Assembly: GCA_900103495.1 (NCBI GenBank)
Contig: FMWZ01000021.1
Location: 33,065 to 65,445 of the forward strand
Reading direction: 5' to 3'
DNA from: Lachnospiraceae bacterium G11
Lineage (GTDB): Bacteria; Bacillota; Clostridia; Lachnospirales; Lachnospiraceae
DNA: 32,381 nucleotides
In this document: piece after piece, positions 12,738-20,422 of the stretch
How positions within the stretch are numbered: the stretch's first letter is position 1
How the letters are laid out: every line of letters starts with the position of its first letter
The notes under the pieces: model-generated
Told to the model about the DNA's origin: nothing
Database searches by the model: none
What the model saw: only the letters and a program-made list of their open reading frames with translations
Translations under genes and position numbers: made by a program

Positions 12738-14444
12738 ATGAAAAACATGAAAATTGCATTCAAAATTGCCGTAATAACAATCCCACTTGAGATTATTATT
12801 ATCCTCTCTCTCTTGTTCATGAGCATGAACATGGACTGGGTTGGGGAGCAGTCGAAGAAGATTTATTACGACACTCTCTACGAGGTGAACAATCATCTTC
12901 TTACGGCGGACAGGGATTTTTACCAGGCACAGCTTAGCTTTACAAAATACATAGAAGTGGCGGGTTCGGAGCACTCCATGGTGGACGAGTACAACGCCTA
13001 CTCCGCCGCGACTTTGGAGGAGGTAAACGTGGCGGCCGAGAAGGCGGCGGCTGATTCTTCCTTATATAATGGGACTTTGATTGAGGACACCGACTTCGAG
13101 ACGGCCTACAATCTTTTTCTTGAGGCGCTGGAAAAATGGAAACGCTCCTTCGAAATCGAGCTTCGAATCGGCGATGTGAAAATGCAGGAGGAAAGTTTTG
13201 CCAACGCCAGGGACGCCATTGCCCGTCTGCAGGCCATCACCGAGGCCTGGGCCAACAACCGTGCCGCGGAAATGGTTAACATAATTCGTGGCCGTCTGGA
13301 GAGCGCCATGATTATTTTTGCCGTGGTTGTGGTGGCTTCCTCCATGGGAGTTTTCGTGATTGCAAGGAGCATCAGCAAGGGGATTAAGGGAACGAAGGAG
13401 AGGTTAGACGTTTTGGCCACCAATGATTTAAGCGCGGCGGTGCCGGAGACAAAGGCCCGTGACGAGATCGGCCAGATGTCCCGTTCTTTTGGTAAAATGC
13501 AGCAGAATCTCCGCACCGTGATAACCACTCTTTATGCCCAGTCCGACGAGCTTGCCGAGTCCTGCGAGAGCATGAATGCGGCCACAACTCAGGCTTCCGA
13601 GAGCATGGAAACCATCAAAAACGCCGCCGGGGAGCTGGCTGCAACCGCAACCCAAACCGCCGGCGACGTTGAAACTATCGCTTCCGATATGAACAGGCTT
13701 GATGCCATAATGGGAGATTCCGTGGATTCTACCAAAGCTCTGGCCGAGGCCTCGGACCTTATCCGAAGGGCCAGCGCCGAGGGTATGAAAATCGTAGAAA
13801 ATCTCACCTCGGTCAACAACGACTGTGTCGCCGCTTTCGACTCGATTTTTGAGGGAATTGCTTCGGTGGAGGGAAGCGCCAACCGCATAAGCGACGCCTC
13901 CGAGCTGATTTCATCAATTGCCGGCCAGACCAATCTTCTGTCCTTAAACGCGTCAATTGAGGCCGCAAGAGCCGGTGATGCGGGACGCGGTTTTTCCGTG
14001 GTTGCCGAAGAAATAAGGAAGCTTTCCGACGAGTCGGAACAGAACGTTAGCACCATCAACTCGCTTTTGGACGAGCTTCAGGCCAACACCAGAAGCGCCA
14101 TCGACAAATCCGAAATGGTGAAAGGATTCGTGGAGGCCCAGAACGAAAGCGTGGCCAAAACAAGAGAAAGTTTCGAGGGCATCGTGGCTGCCATCGACGA
14201 CGTGAACAGGGCCGTGTCGCTTCTTAGCGAGGTCAACAGCCGCCTGTCCCAGGGCTTCACGGGCATCGGAAATCTTGTGTCGAACCTCTCCGCCGCCAGC
14301 GAAGAAAATGCCGCAACTGCCGAGGAACTGTCCGCAACCTCCGACATGGTGGCCCGCAACGTGGAGGCCCTTGGCTCCACCGAGGCCCAGATTGACCGCG
14401 CCGCCGCAGCCCTGACGGAAATCGTGAAGAAGTTCAAGATGTAG
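12738..14444 (+). CDS. Methyl-accepting chemotaxis protein
   Basis: About 568 aa from the ATG at 12738 (GGGAG ten bases upstream). An in-frame ATG 48 bases earlier lacks a site. The N-terminal membrane helix ([20 protein letters not shown]) is followed by an extracellular helical sensor region of about 150 residues resembling four-helix-bundle domains. A second helix ([17 protein letters not shown]) and a HAMP domain ([20 protein letters not shown]) come next. The long signalling coiled coil has the hairpin tip [20 protein letters not shown] and [20 protein letters not shown]. It ends VKKFKM without a methyltransferase-tethering pentapeptide. No che genes are nearby, so it is an orphan receptor. 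The ligand is unknown. Confidence 0.95.
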   Translation: MKNMKIAFKIAVITIPLEIIIILSLLFMSMNMDWVGEQSKKIYYDTLYEVNNHLLTADRDFYQAQLSFTKYIEVAGSEHSMVDEYNAYSAATLEEVNVAAEKAAADSSLYNGTLIEDTDFETAYNLFLEALEKWKRSFEIELRIGDVKMQEESFANARDAIARLQAITEAWANNRAAEMVNIIRGRLESAMIIFAVVVVASSMGVFVIARSISKGIKGTKERLDVLATNDLSAAVPETKARDEIGQMSRSFGKMQQNLRTVITTLYAQSDELAESCESMNAATTQASESMETIKNAAGELAATATQTAGDVETIASDMNRLDAIMGDSVDSTKALAEASDLIRRASAEGMKIVENLTSVNNDCVAAFDSIFEGIASVEGSANRISDASELISSIAGQTNLLSLNASIEAARAGDAGRGFSVVAEEIRKLSDESEQNVSTINSLLDELQANTRSAIDKSEMVKGFVEAQNESVAKTRESFEGIVAAIDDVNRAVSLLSEVNSRLSQGFTGIGNLVSNLSAASEENAATAEELSATSDMVARNVEALGSTEAQIDRAAAALTEIVKKFKM

Positions 14445-14458
14445 GACATGACGGCCTA

Positions 14459-14590
14459 GGGCCGATGTGCAGGTTGGGGTGCAGGTTGGGGACAGGCCCA
14501 GATTGCACGGTGCAGTTTGGGCCTGTCCCCATTTTGCACGGTGCAATCTGGGCCTGTCCCCAACCTGCACCCCAACCTGCACATCGGCCC
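14459..14590. terminator. Giant palindromic repeat, 50-bp perfect arms
   Basis: 14459-14508 is exactly inverted at 14541-14590 with a 32-bp spacer that is itself an imperfect repeat unit. It nests GTGCAGGTTGGGG twice per arm. It lies between the convergent receptor and anti-sigma genes, where it would fold into a very stable hairpin on either transcript. No T-tract follows, so intrinsic termination is inference. Confidence 0.75.
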
Positions 14591-14600
14591 AAATTGCACA

Positions 14601-15596
14601 TTACATCCCAACCATAGTAAACAATCGGTGGAGGGCGATGAGGTTGTCGTAGCAGGACTTGATGTCCTCCCCGAAGAATTCCGTGGCGTCGTCCGCGGTG
14701 ACGGTGCAGGTACTCAAATGGCCGTCCACGTGGTATTCAAACGTGACGCTTCCGAGGTTTTCCACGGTGGCCAGGATAATGTACGCATTTTTCCTCATGG
14801 CCACCTCCATGGAATTCTTAAGCCCCGGCTCCACGTTTTCCTCAAGCTTTATTGTCCAGTCGTAGGGCTCGTGGGCGGTCTGAAGCGCATTTGTAAAACC
14901 GCCGAAAATCTCATAAAATCCCAAAGCGTCAGCGGTCCTGTTATTGGCGCTGGGATCCCCGCAGTAGGGGTGCTCCGCCTCGTAAACCGCAGAAAGCTTG
15001 GGCGAAATCGCAAGCCCCTTATACCAGACAATGCTGCCGTTAACCGTGATATAATCGATGGAACCCGAATTGTGCAAGGGAATCTCAAAGGGCTCATTGA
15101 CATCAAAGTCGTGGCCATAAAGGAACTCCGGTAAAATCGGCAATCTCTCCTTTACCTCAATCTCCACATGATCCGAATAGCTGAACTCGCTTGCCACATA
15201 TGAGTGCTTCGCCCCATCAGGCAAAATCTCCAAAACCAAATCCTCTCCGCTGCCGCTTACCCTGCACTTAACCGCCTCCGGAGAAACCTCGTTTCCAACC
15301 AGATACAATCTCGCAAAAAGTATTATCAAAGCCATCAGCAAAGCCAAACCAAGGCTTCCCCAGAGAATACTACGATTTTTCCTCTTATTCTTCTTTAAAA
15401 AATCAATTTCTCTCCTGTCCTCAGAAGTGGGCTTTGCGGCCTCTTCCGCGTTTTCCTTCATCACCTGGTACGTCAGGCGGCAGCCGTCGCATTCCGCAAG
15501 GTGCTCCTCAACCAGGGCGTTTGTCTCCTCGCTTGTGAGGCCATCTATATATGAAGGCAGAAGATCTTTAATTACTGCACATGGTATTTTATTCAT
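14601..15596 (-). CDS. Anti-sigma factor, zinc-finger (ZAS) type
   Basis: This 331-aa protein begins with a zf-HC2 module: Cys6 and HLAECDGC (His32, Cys36, Cys39). Known modules of this type hold an ECF sigma factor inactive at the membrane. A linker leads to a single transmembrane helix (about 77-98, ILWGSLGLALLMALIILF). The outer domain of about 230 residues probably senses the signal; it contains VEIEVKERLPILPEFLYG and VTFEYHVDGHLSTCTVTADD. The ATG directly abuts the sigma factor TAA, indicating coupled translation. The partner is the ECF gene at 15597. The inducing signal is not deducible. Confidence 0.88.
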   Translation of the reverse strand: MNKIPCAVIKDLLPSYIDGLTSEETNALVEEHLAECDGCRLTYQVMKENAEEAAKPTSEDRREIDFLKKNKRKNRSILWGSLGLALLMALIILFARLYLVGNEVSPEAVKCRVSGSGEDLVLEILPDGAKHSYVASEFSYSDHVEIEVKERLPILPEFLYGHDFDVNEPFEIPLHNSGSIDYITVNGSIVWYKGLAISPKLSAVYEAEHPYCGDPSANNRTADALGFYEIFGGFTNALQTAHEPYDWTIKLEENVEPGLKNSMEVAMRKNAYIILATVENLGSVTFEYHVDGHLSTCTVTADDATEFFGEDIKSCYDNLIALHRLFTMVGM

Positions 15597-16079
15597 TTAA
15601 TCTGCTTCCTTTCCCAGTTTTTCTTTTCCTCTGTAAAATGTAACTCTGGCCCAGTTTTCGTTGTGCCCAAGGACCTCTCCGATTTCGGCAAAAGACAAAT
15701 CGCCGAAAACTCTTAAATATATTACCTCTTTGTAGGGGTCGGAGAGGTTGTGGATTTTTCTAAGAAGATCCACACGCGAAAGATTGCTTAAGGCCTCGGT
15801 CTCAGCGGATGTTGATGTGGCAGCTGAGGCCTCATCCACTTCGTCGATGTCCTCCAAAGGCGGGTGCTTCCGCCGGTAAGTGATAAGAACATTCCGGGCA
15901 ATGGCACAAAGCCAGGTGGTTATTTTGCAGCTTTCGTCGTAGCGGTCGCTGGTTCTGATGGCCTGGTAGAAAGTCTCCTGCGTGAGCTCTTCCGCAAGAT
16001 CTTCGTCCCGGGTCTGGGAAACCAGAAACTTGTAGACCGTCTTCGCGTAGTCGCGATATATTTCCTCAATCGGCTGCAT
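15597..16079 (-). CDS. ECF (sigma-70 family) RNA polymerase sigma factor
   Basis: This 160-aa protein has region 2 (YAKTVYKFLVSQTRDEDLAE, ELTQETFYQA, CKITTWLCAIARNVLITYRR) for -10 recognition and core binding. After a short acidic linker comes region 4 (YKEVIYLRVFGDLSFAEIGE, VLGHNENWARVTFYRGKEKL) for -35 binding. It is paired with the downstream anti-sigma factor. GGAGG precedes the ATG. A TGTAAC-type motif about 50 bases upstream could be an ECF -35 for autoregulation, but this is weak. Regulon unknown. Confidence 0.95.
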   Translation of the reverse strand: MQPIEEIYRDYAKTVYKFLVSQTRDEDLAEELTQETFYQAIRTSDRYDESCKITTWLCAIARNVLITYRRKHPPLEDIDEVDEASAATSTSAETEALSNLSRVDLLRKIHNLSDPYKEVIYLRVFGDLSFAEIGEVLGHNENWARVTFYRGKEKLGKEAD

Positions 16080-16196
16080 CCTATCCCTCCTCTCTGTACC
16101 ATTAATGCAAATTAAATCTTATTCGTTACAAACTTTTTTTATTTTTTTCGCCTTTTTTATTTTAGCAGATATTTGGGGGATTTGGGCGGGGCCGAC

Positions 16197-16310
16197 GTGC
16201 AGGTTGGGGCCGACGTGCAGGTTGGGGACAGTCCCAGATTGCACGGTGCAAAATGGGGACAGGCCCAACCTGCACCGTGCAATCTGGGACTGTCCCCAAC
16301 CTGCACATCG
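16197..16310. repeat. Modular palindromic repeat, three units plus half
   Basis: The arms 16211-16250 and 16271-16310 are inverted over 40 bases with one mismatch, around a 20-bp middle. An extra GTGCAGGTTGGGG copy precedes. It ends three bases before a TATAAT. Confidence 0.9.
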
Positions 16311-16313
16311 GAG

Positions 16314-16319
16314 TATAAT
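16314..16319 (+). promoter_or_regulatory. Putative -10 box of the YggS gene
   Basis: TATAAT lies seven bases before ATG 16327, so transcription would begin at or next to the start codon. The -35 region is inside the palindrome. Confidence 0.5.
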
Positions 16320-16326
16320 GGAAGGT

Positions 16327-17025
16327 ATGAGAAACGAAATAAAAACAAACCTTGAAATTGTAAGAGATAATATAAGGAAGGCCTGCGAGAAGGTCGGGAG
16401 GGACCCGAAGGAGGTTACGATTTGTGCGGTGAGCAAAACCAAGCCGGTGGAGGATATCGAGGCTGCGCTGGAGGCGGGCCAGAAGCTTTTTGGCGAGAAC
16501 TACGTCCAGGAAATCGTGGCCAAGTACGAAGCCCTTGGCGGAAAGCCCGAGTGGCACATGATAGGCCACCTGCAGCGAAACAAGGTGAAGTACATCATCG
16601 ACAAAGTCACCCTGATTCACTCCGTGGACTCCCTTCCCCTGGCCCTGCAGATTGAGAAGGAGGCCGCCAAGCGAGGCATCGTGATGCCGGTTCTTCTGGA
16701 AGTGAACATTGCCGGTGAGGAGAGTAAGTGGGGTTTTACCAAAGAGGAAACCCTTGGGGCCGCCAGGGAAATCGGCGCCCTCCCGCACATAATCGTGGCC
16801 GGGCTCATGACGTCGGCGCCCTACACCGAGGATGCCGAGACCAACCGCCTGCACTTCCGCAACTTAAAGAATTTATTTGATGAGGTAAAAACCGCCAATT
16901 TCTCCGGAGTCGACCCCACCGTCCTGTCCATGGGCATGACCGGCGACTACATGGTTGCCGTGGAGGAGGGCTCCACCATGGTTCGCGTGGGCACCGGGAT
17001 TTTCGGCGCAAGAAATTATAATTAA
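16327..17025 (+). CDS. YggS/PROSC-type pyridoxal phosphate homeostasis protein
   Basis: About 232 aa from MRNEIKTNLEIVRDNIRK. The upstream extension only reads through the palindromic repeat. Seen: the PLP-lysine motif VTICAVSKTKPVEDIEAALE (about 31-50), FGENYVQE, EWHMIGHLQRNKVK, IHSVDSL, LLEVNIAGEESKWGF, and the phosphate-binding end LSMGMTGDYMVAVEEGSTMV plus RVGTGIFG. The single-domain alanine-racemase-like fold binds PLP and buffers its level without a known reaction. A GH18 gene follows 24 bases later, probably cotranscribed. Confidence 0.93.
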   Translation: MRNEIKTNLEIVRDNIRKACEKVGRDPKEVTICAVSKTKPVEDIEAALEAGQKLFGENYVQEIVAKYEALGGKPEWHMIGHLQRNKVKYIIDKVTLIHSVDSLPLALQIEKEAAKRGIVMPVLLEVNIAGEESKWGFTKEETLGAAREIGALPHIIVAGLMTSAPYTEDAETNRLHFRNLKNLFDEVKTANFSGVDPTVLSMGMTGDYMVAVEEGSTMVRVGTGIFGARNYN

Positions 17026-17049
17026 ACCAAAGGGGATTCAAAGAACGAA

Positions 17050-18075
17050 ATGAAAACGAAAGTATTGGGTTACATCAGCGAGCGCGGCACCATTGGCGAG
17101 GCCGACGCGAAGAAGGTTACACACCTGAATATCGCCTTCGGCCGTGTTTTTTCCGACGGAAGCGTGGACGGCGGGGAACACGACAAGGTTAAGATGATTC
17201 CGCAAATCAGGTCCTGGAACCCTTCTTGTAAAATCTGCCTCTCCTACATTGACGGCGACAGGAAAGCCTTTTCCACCTGTGCGGCGGATCCGGGGCTTAG
17301 GGCGAAGGTTGCCGCAAATATGGCGGCTTTGGTGCGCCAATGCGATCTGGACGGCATCGATCTTGACTGGGAGTACCCCTGTGTACCTTCAAACGGGACT
17401 TTGGCAAGTCCTGCTGATAAGGAGAACTTTAAGTTTTTTTGCCAAGAGATAAGGAAAGCTCTCGATGCGGAATTCGGGACTTCTGCGGATTCACGTAAGC
17501 TTCTGACCATTGCGGCGGGGGCCGACGTTTACTACATCGACTGCGTTGAGGTGGCGAAGCTTGCGGGGATTCTTGATTATATCTGCGTCATGACCTACGA
17601 CCTGAAGTGCGGGTTCCATGCTCTGACCGGACACCACACCGCTTTGTATACAAGCCGCGGCGACTATTTTATGAACAGCTGCGACAGGGCTATGAAACTG
17701 TTTGTGGATGCGGGATTTCCGAAGGAGCGACTGCTTCTTGGCGCGGGATTCTATTCCAGAAAATGGGAAAATGTGCCTGACGTAAACCACGGTTTTTTGC
17801 AACTTACGAGGACCGGCGGCGGCTACGGCCCCGGGTTTACGGTGCTTGATAATGAGTACATAAATAAAAACGGCTTCGTCAGATATTGGGATGACGAAGC
17901 CAAAGCCCCCTGGCTGTTTAACGGCAGTACCTTCATCACCTACGATGACGAGGAGTCGCTGCGGTACAAGTCCAGGTATGTCCTTGATGAGGGCTACGGC
18001 GGCATCTTCTACTGGGAGCACGGCTCCGACCCCTCCGGGAAACTGCTGGAGGCAATATACGAAGTAGTGCGGTAG
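17050..18075 (+). CDS. GH18-family glycosyl hydrolase (chitinase-like), no signal peptide
   Basis: This 341-aa protein has the GH18 catalytic motif LDGIDLDWEYP, with the acid Glu at 108 and the DxDxE Asp residues intact. The barrel strands VLGYISERG, THLNIAFGRV, KICLSYIDGD and ILDYICVMTYDL, and the YGGIFYWEHGSDPSG end, are in the usual order. GH18 enzymes cleave beta-1,4 GlcNAc polymers (chitin, N-glycan cores) through a substrate-assisted mechanism. No signal peptide or binding module is visible, so it should be cytoplasmic and act on imported oligosaccharides. The stop codon directly abuts a palindromic repeat. Confidence 0.9.
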   Translation: MKTKVLGYISERGTIGEADAKKVTHLNIAFGRVFSDGSVDGGEHDKVKMIPQIRSWNPSCKICLSYIDGDRKAFSTCAADPGLRAKVAANMAALVRQCDLDGIDLDWEYPCVPSNGTLASPADKENFKFFCQEIRKALDAEFGTSADSRKLLTIAAGADVYYIDCVEVAKLAGILDYICVMTYDLKCGFHALTGHHTALYTSRGDYFMNSCDRAMKLFVDAGFPKERLLLGAGFYSRKWENVPDVNHGFLQLTRTGGGYGPGFTVLDNEYINKNGFVRYWDDEAKAPWLFNGSTFITYDDEESLRYKSRYVLDEGYGGIFYWEHGSDPSGKLLEAIYEVVR

Positions 18076-18136
18076 GTGCAGGTTGGGGACAGGCCCAAAT
18101 TGCACCGTGCAATCTGGGCCTGTCCCCAACCTGCAC
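18076..18136. terminator. Two-unit palindrome between convergent genes
   Basis: 30-base arms (18076-18105 and 18107-18136) with one mismatch form one continuous hairpin, starting immediately after the GH18 TAG and facing the YczE gene. A terminator role is inference; there is no T-run. Confidence 0.75.
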
Positions 18137-18151
18137 ATCGGCCCTTGCTGC

Positions 18152-18799
18152 CTACTTCGCTAAGAAGGGGCGGGCGATTTTTATATTAAAGAATTCAATT
18201 AGTGGCCCCATGAAAAATGCGGTGATAATGGTTCCGATTCCCGCAATAGTTGGAATCTTTCCAATGGTTCCGCCGGCAAGCAGGAACAAAGTCACTCCGA
18301 GAATGACGCAGACAATATCCGTGATGATGCGGACATATTGGAACTTGCCTTTTTTCCAGGTGTTAACAATTATAAGGGCCACGGCGTCATACGTGGATAC
18401 GCCAAGGTCCGCCGTCATGTAAAATGCCGAACCGAAACAGATGATGACCACGCCGATTACAAGGCATGCGATGCGGACGCCAATGTTTGGGTTCACAATG
18501 ATTTTCTGTAAGAATTCGTAGGTGAACTGGGTGATGTAGCCCAGCAAAAACAGGTTTATGAAGGTGGCGATGCCTATATAATGCCTGTCAAATATTAAGG
18601 CAAACAAAAGCATCACCGCGTTGGTGATGACGTAAAGTGTGCCGAAGCTTATGGGTACGATGGAATCCAGGCCGGCCATGAAGGACTGGAAGGGGTCCAC
18701 CCCCAGGGCGGCAATTTTAAAAATCCCTACACTTATGGCGCAGATGATTACGCCGAACAGGGACATAGCTACTCTTTTTCCTAATTTCTCTTTTCTCAT
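18152..18799 (-). CDS. YczE/YyaS/YitT-type integral membrane protein
   Basis: This 215-aa protein is hydrophobic throughout with about five or six membrane helices. It starts GKRVAMSLFGVIICAISVGI and includes the family pattern AALGVDPFQSFMAGL and a repeat of it, MTADLGVSTYDAVALIIVN. This internal duplication, with Gly-Val-Asp/Ser-Pro/Thr, is characteristic of YczE-like proteins. Their function is poorly known; transport or regulation of membrane processes has been suggested. It lies 14 bases downstream of a small HTH gene on the same strand and is probably cotranscribed with it. Confidence 0.85.
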   Translation of the reverse strand: MRKEKLGKRVAMSLFGVIICAISVGIFKIAALGVDPFQSFMAGLDSIVPISFGTLYVITNAVMLLFALIFDRHYIGIATFINLFLLGYITQFTYEFLQKIIVNPNIGVRIACLVIGVVIICFGSAFYMTADLGVSTYDAVALIIVNTWKKGKFQYVRIITDIVCVILGVTLFLLAGGTIGKIPTIAGIGTIITAFFMGPLIEFFNIKIARPFLAK

Positions 18800-18813
18800 A
18801 ATTACTTTCTAAA

Positions 18814-18987
18814 TTAATTCTTTTTTTCTTTGCGCGGGTCTTCCGGCTTTCTTGCATCTTCAGGGATGAGCCACATGTTTCCAACAATTTTGGCTCCCGG
18901 GACGCGACCGGCTTTGCACAGTATTGTAACCCTTCTTTTGCTTACTCCCCACTTGATTGCCATTTCAGCTGCCGACAAGAAATCCAT
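18814..18987 (-). CDS. 57-aa helix-turn-helix DNA-binding protein
   Basis: The ATG at 18987 has GGAGG seven bases upstream. The product begins MDFLSAAEMAIKWGVSKRRV, then TILCKAGRVPGAKIVGNMWL and IPEDARKPEDPRKEKK. This is an excisionase-like (HTH_17) fold: sense the motif, recognition helix, wing ending in WLIP. Such proteins are common in Firmicutes as small regulators of adjacent genes. No integrase is nearby, so a regulator of the downstream YczE gene is more likely than an excisionase. A good promoter precedes it. Confidence 0.8.
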   Translation of the reverse strand: MDFLSAAEMAIKWGVSKRRVTILCKAGRVPGAKIVGNMWLIPEDARKPEDPRKEKKN

Positions 18988-19036
18988 AGTTTTTCCTCCG
19001 TGTGCTGCTACAATATCAACCGGGTACTACAGGACA

Positions 19037-19065
19037 ATTATATTCGAAATATTTCCCCTATGCAA
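19037..19065 (-). promoter_or_regulatory. Promoter of the HTH-YczE operon
   Basis: TTGCAT (19060-19065), 17-bp spacer, perfect TATAAT (19037-19042). Confidence 0.65.
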
Positions 19066-19125
19066 GCCAAATAGTGCGACAATTAGTTGCGCCCTTTACC
19101 GGGGGAATTGTACCTGTAAAAAAAC

Positions 19126-19154
19126 TTGACAGTCCATTATGAGGTGTATATAGT
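19126..19154 (+). promoter_or_regulatory. Promoter of the zinc-ribbon membrane protein
   Basis: Perfect TTGACA (19126-19131), 17-bp spacer, TATAGT (19149-19154). Confidence 0.75.
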
Positions 19155-19193
19155 CATAACGTAGTAAATAAAACCATACAGAAGGAGATATCT

Positions 19194-19754
19194 ATGAATT
19201 GTAACACATGTGGCGCTGAACTTGAAGAAGGCGCAAAATTTTGTCCCAAATGTGGAAATCCTGTTGGAGACAACGTTGCTGCACCCGTAAACGCACCTGT
19301 GCAGACACAGACAACCGGCCTTGCCTGGGCTAACTTCCTTTGCTATTTTGCACTTTGGGCAGGAGCTGTAATCAACACTTACAACGCAATTTCATTTTTG
19401 ACAGGCCTTGTTTATGCCTCAAGCGGCGTATCTGCCGAAACTGTATATGATATATACGGAACAGGCCTTATGGTTATGGATAAAGTTTACGGCATAATAA
19501 TGATTGGTGCCGTTGTAGTTGCAGTTATCGCTGCACTGTCAATCATCAAGCGCAAAGCTATTGCAGGCAAGATGGTTTGCATCCTTTACGCAATCATCGT
19601 AATCAGTGACATTCTCTATGTTGTAGCTACCACCGCAATCACAGGCATCAGCACAATGACACCTGCCATTATCGGAAACGTTATTATGGGCATTGTGATG
19701 ATTATCGTTAACACAATCTACTTCAATAAGCGTAAGCATATCTTTGTGAACTAG
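19194..19754 (+). CDS. Zinc-ribbon membrane protein
   Basis: This 186-aa protein starts with a zinc ribbon MNCNTCGAELEEGAKFCPKC (Cys3, Cys6, Cys17, Cys20). A short Ala/Pro/Gln linker and four hydrophobic segments follow (about 42-68, 98-117, 122-148, 155-177). Such proteins are frequent in Clostridia; their function is not known. It is monocistronic: perfect -35, AGAAGGAG ribosome site six bases before the ATG, and a clean terminator 28 bases after the stop. Confidence 0.85.
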   Translation: MNCNTCGAELEEGAKFCPKCGNPVGDNVAAPVNAPVQTQTTGLAWANFLCYFALWAGAVINTYNAISFLTGLVYASSGVSAETVYDIYGTGLMVMDKVYGIIMIGAVVVAVIAALSIIKRKAIAGKMVCILYAIIVISDILYVVATTAITGISTMTPAIIGNVIMGIVMIIVNTIYFNKRKHIFVN

Positions 19755-19782
19755 ATTGAATAGCTTACTAAGCTTGCTTGAA

Positions 19783-19809
19783 GAGGCGCAGATCTGCGCC
19801 TCTTTTTTT
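19783..19809 (+). terminator. Terminator of the zinc-ribbon gene
   Basis: Perfect stem GAGGCGCA/TGCGCCTC around GATC, followed by seven T. Confidence 0.93.
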
Positions 19810-19828
19810 GTGCAATTGCTGCCGGGAT

Positions 19829-19889
19829 GTGCAGGTTGGGGACAGTCCCAAATTGCACCGTGCAATTTGGGACTGTCCCCAATTTGCAC
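19829..19889. repeat. Modular palindromic repeat, two units
   Basis: GTGCAGGTTGGGGACAGTCCC to AATTTGCAC reads as two 30-bp units joined by C, and folds as one hairpin. Confidence 0.88.
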
Positions 19890-19921
19890 GTCCTGCTTCG
19901 ATCTGTATACTGCGGGTAAAT

Positions 19922-20168
19922 CGAGTTATGTCAACCAAAATCGGGGTGGATTGTGTAATAGAATCGCAGTTATGGGGAATTATTATGCTTGTTGGTTGAC
20001 ATAAAATGGCGTTTTTGAGGTGGTGGGCGGATAAATGCTTGATTTTTCTTAATTTCTCCGCCTGATTTGGGATTTTTTGCTTGTTATGTTAACTAATTTG
20101 TGTAATAAAACGGCAAAAAGGGCGTTTTATTATGATGCAGGATGCTATTTTGGTTGACATAACTCAAA
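19922..20168. repeat. Gene-free element with 19-bp terminal inverted repeats
   Basis: GAGTTATGTCAACCAAAAT (19922-19940) is exactly inverted at 20150-20168. TTGGTTGACATAA recurs near 19991, and a variant, GTTATGTTAACTAA, near 20084. A perfect 10-bp hairpin TAATAAAACG/CGTTTTATTA is at 20103-20132. No ORF of note is present. It could be a small non-autonomous element or a regulatory region with repeated protein sites. Confidence 0.55.
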
Positions 20169-20190
20169 AATCAGCGGATAAAATGCCCTT

Positions 20191-20313
20191 AAGGCGGAAA
20201 TTATCCGCTCGAGAAGGCAGAAAAATCGAGAAAGGCGGAAATTATCCGCCCGCGAAGGCAGAAAAATCGAGAAAGGCGCGAATTATCCGCTCGAGGAAAC
20301 AAAATGGCCAGGG
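20191..20313. repeat. 41-bp tandem repeat with GCGGATAA/TTATCCGC motifs
   Basis: Units start at 20191, 20232 and 20273, the third decaying. TTATCCGC recurs at exactly 41-bp spacing (20201, 20242, 20283), with inverted copies at 20027 and 20174. Purine-rich degenerate repeats (GCCAGGAGAA, GGCAGAAA) continue to about 20395. No gene is supported here. Confidence 0.75.
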
Positions 20314-20384
20314 GAAAAGCCAGGAGAAAAGCCAGGAGAAGCCAGGAAGCCAAGAAGCCAAGAAGGCAGAAAGAGCCAAAAGGC

Positions 20385-20418
20385 AGAAAAGAAATCAGGA
20401 AGGGCCGGGCCCTTCCTG
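20385..20418 (-). terminator. Terminator of the GH30 gene / sugar operon
   Basis: Perfect 11-bp stem CAGGAAGGGCC/GGCCCTTCCTG (20396-20418), followed on the minus strand by ATTTCTTTTCT. Confidence 0.82.
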
Positions 20419-20422
20419 CAAT

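Noticed and set aside
13953-14582. 209-aa frame antisense to the chemotaxis receptor (and similar frames at 1483-1908, 13106-13528, 13589-14059)
   Set aside because: These are shadows of the GC-rich third positions of the real gene, with no ribosome site or recognisable domain.
16120-16135. ECF-type -35 motif (TGTAAC) upstream of the sigma factor
   Set aside because: It is suggestive, but no convincing ECF -10 is visible at the right distance, so it is mentioned only in the gene entry.
16105-16326. N-terminal extension of the YggS protein
   Set aside because: It reads through the palindromic repeat; family alignment and the start at 16327 fit the normal N-terminus.
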